Source: Whalleya microplaca (Eukaryota; Ascomycota; Sordariomycetes; Xylariales; Xylariaceae). Taken from it: a stretch of DNA of 64,000 nt. Under the pieces are notes generated by a model that was not told the DNA's origin, made no database searches, and was given only the letters and a program-made list of their open reading frames with translations. Below, piece after piece: positions 23,729 through 34,721 of the stretch. The DNA is taken from NCBI GenBank assembly GCA_022497155.1, contig MU385794.1, positions 1 to 64,000 on the forward strand. Direction: 5' to 3'. Each line of letters begins with the position of its first letter. Position 1 is the stretch's first letter. Made by a program: the position numbers and the translations under genes.

Positions 23729-24410
23729 AGAGAAACCTGTTCAACGAGTATGACATTATATATTCACCAGCGAGCTTGTTCATAGGGATGTAAGTTAGAC
23801 ATGGACATATGTGAGTATGTGGTGCAAGTACAGCCTTTTGCACAACTGTGGACCGAGAAGGTGTGGTGTATATCGAAGTTGTATCAAGCATGAGGAAGAA
23901 TTTGGGACAGTTAAGCTACGGCGGGGTCATGCTTTATATCTTGTAGTATTTCGACAGGTGGCTTGTCTTAGACAATTATCATAGATTGGCAACGATCGAG
24001 AATGGCTTCGGCGGATACCGGATCGACAAGAGCTGGTTTATAAGTGCGGCTGTTTCATTCAAGAACTAACAAGGCGTTATCCTTTGATGTATTCGTCTTT
24101 GCTGAATTGCGTGCGATATGATAGCACATTACCTAGGGTAGGTTTTGCAGATATAGTTCGATACGGTAGGGAGCATCAGTTGGAGTCCAGAAAATTACTT
24201 CCTACAAAAGATGTGATATATAAAGTAATAACAAGGGTGAAAAGAGATTTAGCGGTAGCGAGAAGCATGAATTATTTTGATCACGGCAGTGCAAAATGAA
24301 GGCGTTGAGTTATAATGTCATTTGATATTGTGTTGTCATGCGTCACAATGTTTGATGGGGTATCTCTTATATAATATACATGGACTTTTTGCAAGTAGTG
24401 TACAGGTGAC
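23729..24410. other. Convergent 3' region, no gene seen
   Basis: About 680 bp between the convergent PLC and BCS1-like genes. Nothing recognised. Confidence 0.5.
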
Positions 24411-25769
24411 CTACTGTTGTTCTGCCTCTAGTTTCTGTGGAATCAGTCCTTCGGCCATGTTAATGGCGCCTTCCATGTCATTCTTGTTGAACAAGAAAAG
24501 TCCTTGGATAGCGGCAGTGCTCGTACGAGGCGACGACTCTCCTTCCTTCGCCTTGCGGAAGAGCCCTAACTCGTCAAGTCGCTTCAGGAATCGTTCCCGG
24601 TTAGATCCATCTAAATCGATGTCACCGTAGAATCGATCCCACATCTTAGCTGCTTGATACCTTGTGGCATCTCCAATGCGGACCATTAGGTCTACCCGGC
24701 CGGGTCTGATCAAAGCTGGATCAAGCAGCTCAACGTGATTTGTCGTAAGGAACGCAATCCGTTCCTCTCCAGCGGATAAACCATCTAGAGCATTCAGCAA
24801 TCCGGAGAATGTCACAGTTCCACCGCTATACCCATCCCCGTCGCGTTTCCTCCGGTTCAGGAATGCGGAATCGGCATCTTCCAACAGCAGAATAGTCCGC
24901 TCAGGAAGCTTTGTAAGTAAAAAGGCCAGCTTGTCGTCTGTTACCCCAATCTCGCTCAGGTTGACCATGGCCACGCTGAAATCCAGTTCACCAGCAAGGG
25001 CTTGGATAAAGGAGCTCTTACCGCTACCTGGGGGTCCGTGAAGGAGATATCCCCTACGATAAGGGATGCCGCGATCGACATACCATTGTCGCCGCGCCAG
25101 GAAGTCTTTCGCATCATTAACGATGCCCTCCTTAACTCCTTCATCGAGTATCACACTTCCTAAAGGCCGCTTCCGCCGAGGCTCGCCCAACGGCACCCAG
25201 TCAAAACTCCTGACTGAGTATACGATGGTCTTCCCCTCGTTGGCCTGCAGCGCAAGGGCTCGGGCTTCGGTGAAGACGTCTTCGAAGATGTGTCGGTGTG
25301 CATAGAGAGTCGTGAGTTCAACCGTCTCGTGCGGCTCCCCCGTGTTGGTTTTAGCAGTCGCCTGCTTCTCCCTATTCACCGCGATATAGGCGTGCTTGTA
25401 CTTGACGATATGGCGCCCGTACCCGGGCTGCAGGAAGAAGCTCGCTTTCGTGGGGCCGTTCGGGGTGGCGCTAGTCGTCGTCGTTACAGACAGCTTGTTG
25501 ATTCGCGTAAGCCTCTTCGCAAGGAACGATGTCCGCTCCCGAGGCTGCGACAGCCATGCGAGGACCCAGGGATAGGCGGGATCCTGTCTGCTGATCTCGA
25601 CATTCACGAGCATGCGACGGCGGATCATGCCCGCCGTGGTGATGACCCCTCGGCGGGCGAATGCCAGTACGGCTCCCAGGGAGGCGAGGCCAAAGCCTCC
25701 GGCGAAGACCGGGTTCTCGAGCAGTGCATTGAGGTTGAGGGGCGACTGCGCTGACGTGGGTTCAGACAT
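24411..25769 (-). CDS. BCS1-type AAA ATPase (mitochondrial chaperone family)
   Basis: Single exon, 452 aa from the ATG at 25769 (MSEPTSAQS). An in-frame upstream ATG at 25820 would add 17 residues. BCS1 sits in the inner mitochondrial membrane and inserts the Rieske protein into complex III; fungi also have several BCS1 paralogs of unknown role. Visible features: a hydrophobic N-terminal segment (FAGGFGLASLGAVLAFA), the BCS1-specific domain (FLQPGYGRHIVKYKHAYIAV, RSFDWVPLGEPRRKRPLGSV), Walker A GPPGSGKSS, Walker B ILLLEDADSAF, a GLLNALDG sensor region and RPGRVDLMV. The family-typical arginine-rich topogenic sequence IRRRMLV follows the membrane segment. Likely a true BCS1 or close paralog. 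Confidence 0.92.
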   Translation of the reverse strand: MSEPTSAQSPLNLNALLENPVFAGGFGLASLGAVLAFARRGVITTAGMIRRRMLVNVEISRQDPAYPWVLAWLSQPRERTSFLAKRLTRINKLSVTTTTSATPNGPTKASFFLQPGYGRHIVKYKHAYIAVNREKQATAKTNTGEPHETVELTTLYAHRHIFEDVFTEARALALQANEGKTIVYSVRSFDWVPLGEPRRKRPLGSVILDEGVKEGIVNDAKDFLARRQWYVDRGIPYRRGYLLHGPPGSGKSSFIQALAGELDFSVAMVNLSEIGVTDDKLAFLLTKLPERTILLLEDADSAFLNRRKRDGDGYSGGTVTFSGLLNALDGLSAGEERIAFLTTNHVELLDPALIRPGRVDLMVRIGDATRYQAAKMWDRFYGDIDLDGSNRERFLKRLDELGLFRKAKEGESSPRTSTAAIQGLFLFNKNDMEGAINMAEGLIPQKLEAEQQ

Positions 25770-26359
25770 GACCCTCTCCCAGTTTACTTGAGACAAGGTC
25801 AGTCGGCAAGCAAAGCTCAAAAAATATTGACCGGTACGGAATACAGTCGGAGATTTGGAGATCTTGGATGACTAAGCCTACCCCGCCATCGGTTTTACCA
25901 TGATTTTACCGATTAGAGACCAAGCTGACCACTCGTTTATTGACGTCACAACCGCCATTGGCCCTTATTAATGTTCTCCTGAACTTGCGATTTCAGGTCC
26001 TGTAGCATCATCTCATAGTATCATATACGGAACAGATCACTTTTTATGGCACCCTGTCATCCCGATAGAATTCATTCATATTGCGCTGTTCTCACTTCCA
26101 GTTACCCCTTTTCGAAATACATGTAGAGATGGAGGGTAGATGACTAAGCACCAACACCCCCTATATCTGATAGCAGCACAACCTCACATATCACCATGTA
26201 GACAGAATTATAAATTAAGACAGAGAGGTCTAGTATTCAAATTAAGCCTAGCACTGCATGCTAAGGAGTTCAGTGATAGTTATTGGGCTATAGGTCCCTG
26301 GAAACTCCGGCCTTCGACTTTCCTTCATCGCCTCCCGAAACACTTAAAAGTATTCTCAA
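25770..26359. other. Intergenic, nothing clear
   Basis: About 590 bp. The first part is the BCS1 promoter. The right part may contain more of the decayed MFS transporter but I cannot align it. Confidence 0.4.
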
Positions 26360-26860
26360 TGAAGACCTGAACAGTATCTAGAGGCCACGGTTCGGTTTTT
26401 AGAAAGGTATGGCGGCATCATGGGCTCAATGCACCATGAAAACGTCACAATGCTTCATAAAGCATGTAAGCACCAAGCCCAGAAAAGCCAAGGATCAATG
26501 ACAGAAGAGCGCGCCTGAAGGACCACGGACCATTTGCGCCACTGTATGTCAGATTTGTTAATACTACTGCAAGGACTATAGGAGACATGGTGTCTACGGG
26601 AGGGCCGACGTAGAGACCTAACATCATGAGGTGTCCTAGACTATAGAACCACTAATTCATGGACCTATTGATGATCCGACAGCGAGGAGCACGAAATAGA
26701 AGCTCATAAATCGGCCACAGTCACGTAAGGGGATAAGGTTCGTTCTACTGCCGCCGATACCCTGTACCGTGCGGCCGCCTAAGGGCGTGGCCGTCAAAGT
26801 AGCACCAGCATTCAAGACGCGAATTCCGCTACCTAGAGCGGAGACGGCTCGATTATTCAA
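26360..26860 (-). pseudogene. Decayed MFS (DHA14-type) transporter fragment
   Basis: Three pieces on the minus strand read like successive parts of a fungal drug/H+ antiporter. At about 26860-26660 is TVQGIGGSRTNLIPLRDCGRF followed by LLAVGSSIGP, the loop 2-3/motif region of MFS proteins. At about 26634-26445 is VLAVVLTNLTYSGANGPWS and ALLSLILGFSGLGAYMLYEAL, as in the TM7-8 area. At about 26424-26360 is EPMMPPYLSKNRTVASRYCSG. The pieces are in different frames with stops between them, and the central helices are missing. No intron pair of plausible size joins the first two. This is a truncated relic and not a working gene. Confidence 0.8.
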
Positions 26861-26984
26861 TTTCCTGCCATTTGAATATTCTTATCGAAACAATACAACT
26901 TATAAACATTATTCTTCGACTTTGAACTCCACCCAATCCAGAAACACAACAGACTCAGTACTTTTTTTCAACTGGGTTTCTATC

Positions 26985-27534
26985 ATGTCTATACCAGAGC
27001 GCGTTCTTCGTCTTGCTGGTTCCTACTACCGAAAAGAGGGTGTGTCCGAGAAGGACTTCCACGAATTCCTCTCCAGACGTCACGGCGTTGAGTGTGGCAA
27101 GCTTCATGAAAAATATGGCCTTTTCAAGTACCAGCTTGTGCGCCTCTCCTATTCCATAACAATGTCCTCTATGACGGGGTGGGGTTTATCTAACAAGTAG
27201 GTAGGCATTCAGTACATCCAGCACCCAAGAGTTAGCCAGGAGCTTGAAGTTACCGAATGCCATAGACGAGCATGATCTCCGAATCGAGTACTACTTCAAA
27301 GATGTATCTACATTACTGGCTATATCTGCCGATGAGGATTTCAAAGCTTTACATGTTGAATGCTATCCGTACATCAGGGTGGATAATTCTACTGTTCATC
27401 TTTCATGGATCGAGGTGTATCTTGAAGATGGCAAACTTGCCAATATCGATTCCGAAGGAACGAGTCTACAGCCCTCTTTTGAAGAACTATCTCAGATCCA
27501 GGCGTCTGACAAGCCTGTCAACAAGTACTATTGA
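26985..27534 (+). CDS. EthD-domain protein (two exons)
   Basis: Exons 26985-27137 and 27205-27534, 160 aa. The 67-bp intron begins GTGCGC and ends GTAG, joining FKYQL to AFSTSSTQELARSLKLP. EthD is a ferredoxin-like (dimeric alpha-beta barrel) fold. In fungi it occurs in dehydratases or cyclases of polyketide pathways and in proteins of unknown role. The N-terminal signature is RLAGSYYRKEGVSEKDFHEF with SRRHG; the C-terminal half has HDLRIEYYFKDVS and LSWIEVYLEDGKL. It is a small soluble protein without a signal peptide. It starts 124 bp from the divergent MFS relic, so the two may once have formed a divergent pair. Confidence 0.85.
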
Positions 27535-28511
27535 GGGGCGGCGCTGTTTACAGGGGAGTGGGAATTGGCTGGACTAGCTAGTTCTTCAAAATTGCACATT
27601 CATTGCATTTTCCCCTCCAAACACACACACACATGCACACATACATATATAGTGCTAGCTTTGTACTATTGTAGGCCGGTAATACCTAGCGTGCTAGTGG
27701 CCCATTTCAACATTATGAGTATTGTCATTAAGTCGCTACACACCTTAGGGGTGAGCAAGTTTGGGCTGCCCAAGAACAGATCATAGCAAATTAACACTTA
27801 AATCCATGCCTAAATATACCAGAAGTGGTATATATACACAGGAGGACCATTTACGAACTTAGAATACACCCTCTCTTGTTGCTTTTGTAGTTATTGTTGC
27901 GAGCCTAAGTTGCTCTATTTTACATCACATCATCTTCGAAGAAATGTTAGAAAACCAGTACTGCATCTGGAAGAAAGGCGTAATTCATATGCTGCTATCA
28001 AGGATATTACATTCCTCGAGCATACTCTCATCTCCATTCCATTCCAATAGTCTAATCGGTATAAATGAGCTGAATCCCCTCAGGGGATAAAGCTTGCTGC
28101 TGTTCGATTCTAGGGGTTTATTGGGGGATTAAGGGAGTGCGGGCTAGGAGGGAGTCATTTCTTCGTAGTCTTTAGCTCTATATACACCGGCACCGTCTCC
28201 GTTGAAAGAAGCCTATATTGATAGTACATATATCTGGCGAGCTTCTTTTATCTAGGTATCACTGGAACATCGTGCGTCTCTCATTAAAGGCTGATGAACT
28301 ATAAAATGAAACCTTCATGTTTGAGGAAGTCCTATTTTGAAGGACAACTATTCGATAGGTGAAATTGACTACAATAGATCCCAAGAGCCACCTTTTATAC
28401 CAATGTCCTAGCCTAAGTCACAAACTTTTCGACCTTTCGACCTTTCAACTTTCCTTCCATCTGATCACGTCGACCGATACCTTGCCCAGTGTAGGTAATT
28501 GGATGCAAGAA
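27535..28511. other. Intergenic, simple repeats only
   Basis: Nearly 1 kb. A short (CA)n tract lies at 27619-27645. No gene seen. Confidence 0.5.
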
Positions 28512-29208
28512 TCAGAACCAACCCTTAACGAAAAGGTCCAGGTAGTCCATCTTTCCTAAGGGCACTCCCTTCATTCTCAAGATGTCATACGTGGTGGTGA
28601 GATGGAAGAAAGAATTCGGAATGCTGTAACCGCGGATATCTATTACAAATCAGCAACCAGCATTAACAAGGGAATCACTCAGTAATGGCTGTCAATCCTC
28701 TTCGATACGAGATCTTGAGGAGAGCAACGTCGACAGTAAGAACGTACTATGAGAGTATTAGCTCACGGAAGACAATATTGGACGTCAAAGAACTGTAGTA
28801 TTATACTTACCATTCAGATTTAGCTACTTGCGCCTGATGTTTGCCTACATTGCAGGGCACTACTTCGGACTCCGTGCCATTGATTGATTCAGGCTTGATC
28901 GCAGCTAGCAGGGCGACGGTCTCCGCGATAAGGCTCTGGCACTCTTCCAGTGTTCGCTCCTTGGTGAGATCTGCTACCTCGGGTAGTTCTGTGCCAGTCA
29001 GTCGCCCTGCAGCCTTCCTGGCAGTCATCGCTGTGATTGAGATTTGTATCGTTAGGGGAAACATGTCTTCGTGAATCCGAGCAGTCAGAAAATCGCTTAT
29101 GGGCTGGCCTTTCTCTTTGGCAAAGGTTTCTGCCTTCTTGAGAAGTTCAGCCTCTGCCCCGAGGATCTTGGTAAGCGTGGCAATGCTGATATCGTGTAAG
29201 GAAGCCAT
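28512..29208 (-). CDS. DUF1993-family protein (two or three exons)
   Basis: The first exon is 28811-29208: MASLHDISIATLTKIL, LLKKAETFAKEKG, DMFPLTIQISITAMTARKAAGRL. The last exon is 28512-28639: GYSIPNSFFHLTTTYDILRMKGVPLGKMDYL. Both ends match the DUF1993 family, soluble proteins of about 170 aa related to the DinB four-helix fold, with no established reaction. The donor after SEW is a good GTAAGT. A single intron does not keep frame (phase 2 into phase 1). An extra 38-nt exon (28715-28752 by my reading) would restore it and give 187 aa, but its peptide is not family-like. A frame error or decay remains possible. The gene is minus-strand and isolated. Confidence 0.75.
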
Positions 29209-31056
29209 GCTGACTCAAGTAATGGATGTGCTGGTAGTATCAATTGAATTTGTTAAGACCTTGGAAGTTTTCAGTGCGTTGGTGTCGACTGCAGAAATGT
29301 CTGTTGATTCTTAAAGAGTGAACCCCGGAGTACGAGTCATGTTCAACGACTAGCATAAGGCAGGACATTTAAGTTATCCGGCCTTGTCATTCCTGCACGG
29401 AAGATGGCGGTAGAGAGTGATCTAATGCAGCTATTGTTTCGGCCACGTAACATTAGAACCAGGGTGTTGCTAAGCGGATTACCAATCGCATGAATGAATT
29501 TGTTGATTTATAATATACTTCTTTCAGTTCTTCCGATGCTCGGGGCTGGCATTATAATTAGTTCGCATTGATCAATTATACGAGGAAATCGGAGGAGGAT
29601 CATGGAGATATCACATGCATATACAGTAGATTTTGGAGTTGCAATCTTGGAGATAATTGAACCCACTCTTGTTGAGATGCGATTGACAAGAACATGGCCC
29701 GCAAGGTTGTAATCCACTCCACTCCACGAGAGCCTCTCGTGGACAAAAGACCACTATATGTACCGTGCACGCGTGCACGTACTGTATTATGTAACGTGCC
29801 AGCCCTGTTTCCACTCCACGAGAACCTTATATGGAGTGGATTACAACCTTGAACATGGGCGATGGTAACAATGAGCCTTACAATGACAACTTCGTACAGT
29901 GGGTTTAACAATACCATACTAATTTTGGAATCTCCCGCAAAAATAACATAGTTTTACTATTATACTTGACGGAAATCGCTAATCTAACACGCTATTAAGC
30001 CGCATCTCCATTGATATGATACTAAAGTTCCAAAGTTTATGATAAAGTTTCTCCGGTATTCCTTACATATCACTGCATATAGTGGGGGGAAGCTGGAAAT
30101 AAAACCCCTCGGGATTTATCTCACATGAAAAGTTATGGAATCACTCGTTCGGCTTTTAACATAAGTTTGAAATATAACTATTGGGTATGATGTAAGTGTT
30201 AATACGAACATCGATTAAAGCGACGCTGCACTGAGAACTTCTCAGTGTATAAATGTTTTTCTAAGTTTATTAGCGAGAGATTCTTCCCAGGTAACTAGCT
30301 AGACTAGCTAGGTACTATATTATAACTTTAATTCTAGATCTTTGATACCTCTCTTAGAGGTAGATATAATAATACCTTAGGTATTGTTGCGCAGCACTTC
30401 ACTTTAACTTAGCACGGGCCTTGCCCGTACATATAGAATTTCTTTTGCCAACTAGCAGTAAAAGAAACCATCTTTATTATATACAACTTACACTAATACA
30501 TTATATAATTATACTTACTTGCATTTCGTATAACCCCCTCTACTTTACAGTAGTTAATTGTACTGCATTCCAGTTCCTGGAATTGCTATGAACTTAGTCG
30601 TGTGCCTAGAAGTTATCTTAACTGATTTATACTGCTAGCCACGCAACAGGTATGCTGGGAGAAAATGCAGGCTAACCGACCACCTATATTTTTTGTATAC
30701 AACCTAGTCTACTTTTGAACAGGTATGTTTAAAAAGTCTTTCACCTATCGCTTTAATCGACTCTAATAAGATTAGCGGATATATATGTATATAGGAGTGA
30801 CAATATTGAGATGGAAGCTACAGCGAGCCGTGGTTTTCTATCTGATCAGACTGTCTATAATATAGGGAAAAAGATAGTAGAGATATTATTCAAAGAAACA
30901 AATGCCAACAAGTCCATGTAAAATTCTTCAACGCCGCGGAAGTTACCATCACATTGTTCTTCGTCCTTGATGACCCAAGGCTGAATATTTGTATCCCGTA
31001 TGCTAAAGTTCGTCTTTGTCTACGCACTTCCTCTTTGTCGGAATACCATCTTCGGG
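29209..31056. other. Long intergenic region containing a MITE-like element
   Basis: About 1.85 kb without a gene. It contains the inverted-repeat element at 29702-29851. The rest is AT-rich with no feature I can name. Confidence 0.5.
29702..29851. mobile_element. 150-bp MITE-like element with 20-bp perfect terminal inverted repeats
   Basis: The first 20 bases (29702-29721, starting CAAGGTTGTAATCC) are the exact reverse complement of the last 20 (29832-29851). Inside are further arm-like pieces (CTCCACGAGA and TCTCGTGG) and a 14-bp palindrome GTGCACGCGTGCAC at 29765-29778. The 8-mer GAACATGG occurs just outside on both sides (29690-29697 and 29851-29858), resembling an 8-bp target duplication as made by hAT-type transposases, with a few bases of offset on the left. 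There is no coding capacity. Confidence 0.75.
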
Positions 31057-32342
31057 CTACAGCCAAGTGATAAGACTGGGTTTGTCAGCCGAGAACGGAG
31101 CAATGACACCAGCAGCTAGAGTGCCTCCTGATGGTTTACCATCGTAATACATTTGCCACCAGAAGCCGTGCTGTTGCAACTTAGGAGTAACTTTGTCGTC
31201 GTCTTCGACCCCGAAATAACAATTCAGCTGATCCATTAGCCATTTACGATCACGCTGATCGTTCGGGTCATAAGTGAGCTCCGGACCACTGGCGCTTCCG
31301 TCTACATCTGTTTTCACAAGTGAGTCAAGGCCACCGCGATCAAAAAACTTGCGATTGTACTCGGGAGGAGGAAAGAAACCCTGTCGAGCCTTGAGACGCC
31401 GCGTATTTCCCTCGGTTTCCGGTTCGGGGCCAGTTCCCATTCTGATGCGAGCATAGCCTTTGTTTGCAGGGTCGGTGCCCATGTGTGTGGAATGGTAGTC
31501 CTGGCCATCAATATTGAACCCAAACACTGGGTAATCGTATGAATCGACTTCGCGCTTCCTTTCTTGCCCCGTGAGAAGTCCATCCCACATACCAATGTAT
31601 CGAACCTCCGAGCGGAGCTTCTCCGTCAGGAAATCCTCAGCCCGTTTCATTGCAGTTCCCCTTTTCCTCGGGCTGGGGCCAGCCACTCTGTCCGGTGTCA
31701 AAAAGGGGCCTAAGGCATAAGTCATAGCTGTTTCCACCCAGTTCATCCCTATTCTGGCCGCCACCATGATGACTTTATCCTTCACCTCGATATATAGTTC
31801 TGTAGTATATTGGATGTACGTTCCAGCCGTGATTGCTGCAAATATCGAGCCCATAATGCACTTAGCGCGGCCGTGTGGTTTCTCTTTTCCTTCACCTTCC
31901 TCTGCAGAAATGCAGTCCCCAGCTAAGCCCCAAAAGCTCCAGCCGAAGGCCAAAGGTCCGGCAGCTGCTTGAACAGTCTTGCCGGCCAGTCTCATTCTTT
32001 CATACCACACCCCACGATCTTCAATTATATCCAGAGAAGTAGTAGCTAAGACATATAGTTAGTAGTGGTCGCACAATTTTGAAGAGATGTCGAACCTTTT
32101 TCCTCGGAATTAGACGCTGATAGGGATGCAGAAAGGGGAGTGGTAGCTTCACGTGTGCTAAACACTTCTCTTGAATTGCCCCTTATAGAAAGACCTCTCA
32201 GATCGAGATTGCTGTTTCGATTCATAACAAGTTCCCGACCCTTAGGATCGATAACTAAAGGGGTCACACCTGTTACCCAACCGCCAAGTAACGCTAGGCT
32301 GAGAAAGGAGTGAAGGGCTTTCATGGCGATGTTGGAGGACAA
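31057..32342 (-). CDS. Uncharacterised secreted or membrane-associated protein (two exons)
   Basis: Exons (minus): 32096-32342 and 31057-32045, 411 aa. The 50-bp intron starts GTTCGA and ends with CTAACTATATGTCTTAG, a strong branch site and acceptor; the donor is non-ideal. The join is EEK-A-TTSLDIIEDRGVWYER. An N-terminal signal peptide is likely (MKALHSFLSLALLGGWVTG, using the first or the seventh codon as Met). The middle has hydrophobic stretches (GPLAFGWSFWGLAG, CIMGSIFAAITAGTYIQY). The C-terminal half is hydrophilic with FFPPPEYNRKFFDRGGLDSL and ends FSADKPSLITWL. I recognise no domain. The expression signals look normal, so it is probably a real but lineage-restricted gene. Confidence 0.7.
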
Positions 32343-33211
32343 AATATATCGATATTATGTGGTATGCTGATATGAACAGAGTTCATATATAAGGTAGATA
32401 GTATGTTGGTGTTGACGATATTCTAATTCACAGCTTCACAGCGCATCACATACCTCTTATATATTCCCTTCTCATTTTATTGGATGTCTGTCCTCAGAAT
32501 TGTTTCTATAACTGAATAGTCATGAAGTAGGGGGTTCGGAACGATCACGTCGCCTGTTGACGCCTTGGAAGATGAAATCTCGGCCTAGGAAGCACTGTCA
32601 CATGGAGGTTAACCATTCCAAAGCATCCTCTTTGGTACATGTGCTTACGGCGCGCGCAACAAGAGATAGGTAAGCTGAACTTTTCCATTTAACTTTTGCT
32701 ATAGTCTGGGAGGCGCTTCTCGTGGCTCAGCAATGTCATGCGCTCATGTGTCCGAAGTTCGCCGGAAGCTCCTAACTCATAACTAAGGCTTACTAGATAG
32801 CACCGGGACTACCTCCTTGGCTTTACATACCTTACGTCCTTTTACTACACCCCCCCCTCTCCCCCCCCGCGAGAAAATTATTACAGTCATGAGTTCTATG
32901 TTGAAATAGATGCAGGTTATGAGTATCATAGTAGTTATTATTAGAAGTATCATCTCTAGAGTCGGAGGAGGCAGAGCCTTCTATATATAAGCCACAGCTT
33001 GTGGGGCGTCCAGCCACCTGAATTATCAGCCACACATCCCTGTATTCCGACATTCAATTTCTAGACGTTCCAAAAGATAATATCTTCAGCAATTCACTAA
33101 GCCTCTCTTTATTTCGACTTGCGTTATTCATAGAGCAGGATCAATAACATCGAAACACTACACAGCCTACAACCCATTGAAGCAAAGTGAGGATCAGGAG
33201 CACTAGAAAAC
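32343..33211. other. Divergent intergenic region
   Basis: About 870 bp with a C-rich tract at 32850-32868. It would hold two divergent promoters. No gene recognised. Confidence 0.5.
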
Positions 33212-33588
33212 ATGATCTCTTCAAGGGCTTCGAAGATGTCTAAGGTTGGCGTGACAGGTAAAAGACCCTTACATCAGTTTTGTCAATATGTAGATGCTTT
33301 AATACCAACTAATGATGGTCATTAGAAACCACTACATCAAAGTATCGAGCACATGAAGAAACATATCGAGACAGGAAAGATCTAAGACATAGTATATGCG
33401 TGATTATCCCATTGCTCTATGGGGTCTGGACGGGAGTTGAATCATACAGCCGGTATGAAGTATGGGAAGCAACAACCACATATGATAAGATTTCATTGGC
33501 TTGGGGCGTTATTTCTGGTATCCTTGTTATGGTTTCAAGTGCATGGGCAGTATGGCTTTATCGGCGAATAGGCGTGAGGGAGGCATAA
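33212..33588 (+). CDS. Small two-helix membrane protein (two exons)
   Basis: Exons 33212-33257 and 33326-33588, 102 aa. The 68-bp intron GTAAAA...CATTAG has a CTAAT branch site. The exon join reads KVGVTETTTSKYRAHEETYRDRKDLRH, followed by two hydrophobic segments (ICVIIPLLYGVWTGV and ISLAWGVISGILVMVSSAWAVWLY) and a basic end RRIGVREA. I do not recognise the family. Both segments and the phase-correct intron argue that it is real, but transcript evidence is lacking. Confidence 0.55.
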
Positions 33589-33720
33589 CTAAGCAATCGG
33601 CGCCCTTTCCAAAGCATGTAGACAAACTCTCTAATTCTACATCTTATCTCGCAAATTCTCGTGTGAGCTAGATAGGCCAAGATTAGATTATTTACGCGGG
33701 TATGCAAAAGAATTGTCAGC

Positions 33721-33843
33721 ATGACCTACCCAAACCGCATATACTTCCGATTATCGCTTTTCTATGCTACATTTTCAATTACGCAGCTAGCATATTATAT
33801 CTACAGAATGTACAAGGATGCAACGGACGACGAAGGCGTCTAG
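33721..33843 (+). CDS. Possible 40-aa single-helix microprotein
   Basis: A short frame encodes MTYPNRIYFRLSLFYATFSI with a following TQLAYYIYRMYKDATDDEGV: one hydrophobic segment and an acidic tail. It lies 130 bp after another small membrane protein gene on the same strand. It may be a separate microprotein, a last exon, or chance. Confidence 0.3.
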   Translation: MTYPNRIYFRLSLFYATFSITQLAYYIYRMYKDATDDEGV

Positions 33844-34286
33844 ATAGAAACATCATGTGATACTACAGAGTAAGCAGTTGACTTTTAACCAACTAATCTG
33901 TTAATATCTATAGCTCAAGCCTCAAGGCCAAGAAGAATGAACCTACCAAGCCCATCCTTCTCATATGTATTGCTATAACTACATAAGATAATGAGCCGAA
34001 AATAGGATAAACGAGCAAATACTACGTTGCATCTCTTGTGTATAACTAAGTACGTGAAGTATACTTCGGCTTGGTGGCAACGGAGAGGGAAACAAAAACG
34101 CATATATATAATCACCAGCTACCAATAATACATAAAGGCCGAGCACACGGAGGTCATCGGGCATATCACCAGATAACATCAAGATCACAGAATATCCTAA
34201 CCAGGCTTCCTTTATCATAGCTGATTCAGCCTCTACTTACATTCACATATTCAACCACATCACATTGTCCAACACATTTACTCACA

Positions 34287-34721
34287 ATGAGGGTGCTTTC
34301 AGTTGCTTCCATCGGCTTGTTTGCCTTGACGCCCTCTCTAACTACCGCCGCTCCAACAGATACTCTGGAGAAACTTGACACGCGTGGAGGTTTCGACTGG
34401 CATAAATGCGAGGGGATGCCTAAGGGGTCTTGCACCATATACATGGCGACGGGGACGGCGAAGAGCGGCTACCGAACCGCCGGTCTCTTCGATCACAACT
34501 GCAAGCTGACGCAGGCTGTGACGACAACAAAACTCAACAAGAAAATAACACTAAAAGGCCATCTGCCTCTATACGTCGACCTTTATGTTGACGACTATAT
34601 TCGACCGAGGGGTTGGCTATCATATGATAGTAGTGACACTGAGCTTGGGGACAAAATGGCATGCCATGAGTATCCTAATACCGATGGTGTGGCATGTAGG
34701 AAGGCATTTCAATGTTCTTGA
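34287..34721 (+). CDS. Small secreted cysteine-containing protein, effector-like
   Basis: Single exon, 144 aa. A clear signal peptide (MRVLSVASIGLFALTPSLTTA) is followed by a short propeptide-like stretch ending LDTRG. The mature part has six cysteines (HKCEG, GSCTIY, HNCKLT, MACHEY, VACRKA, QCS), enough for three disulphides, and no known domain. Small secreted proteins of this build are candidate effectors or antimicrobial-type proteins in fungi, but nothing here shows a target. The gene is flanked by AT-rich gene-poor DNA. Confidence 0.75.
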   Translation: MRVLSVASIGLFALTPSLTTAAPTDTLEKLDTRGGFDWHKCEGMPKGSCTIYMATGTAKSGYRTAGLFDHNCKLTQAVTTTKLNKKITLKGHLPLYVDLYVDDYIRPRGWLSYDSSDTELGDKMACHEYPNTDGVACRKAFQCS

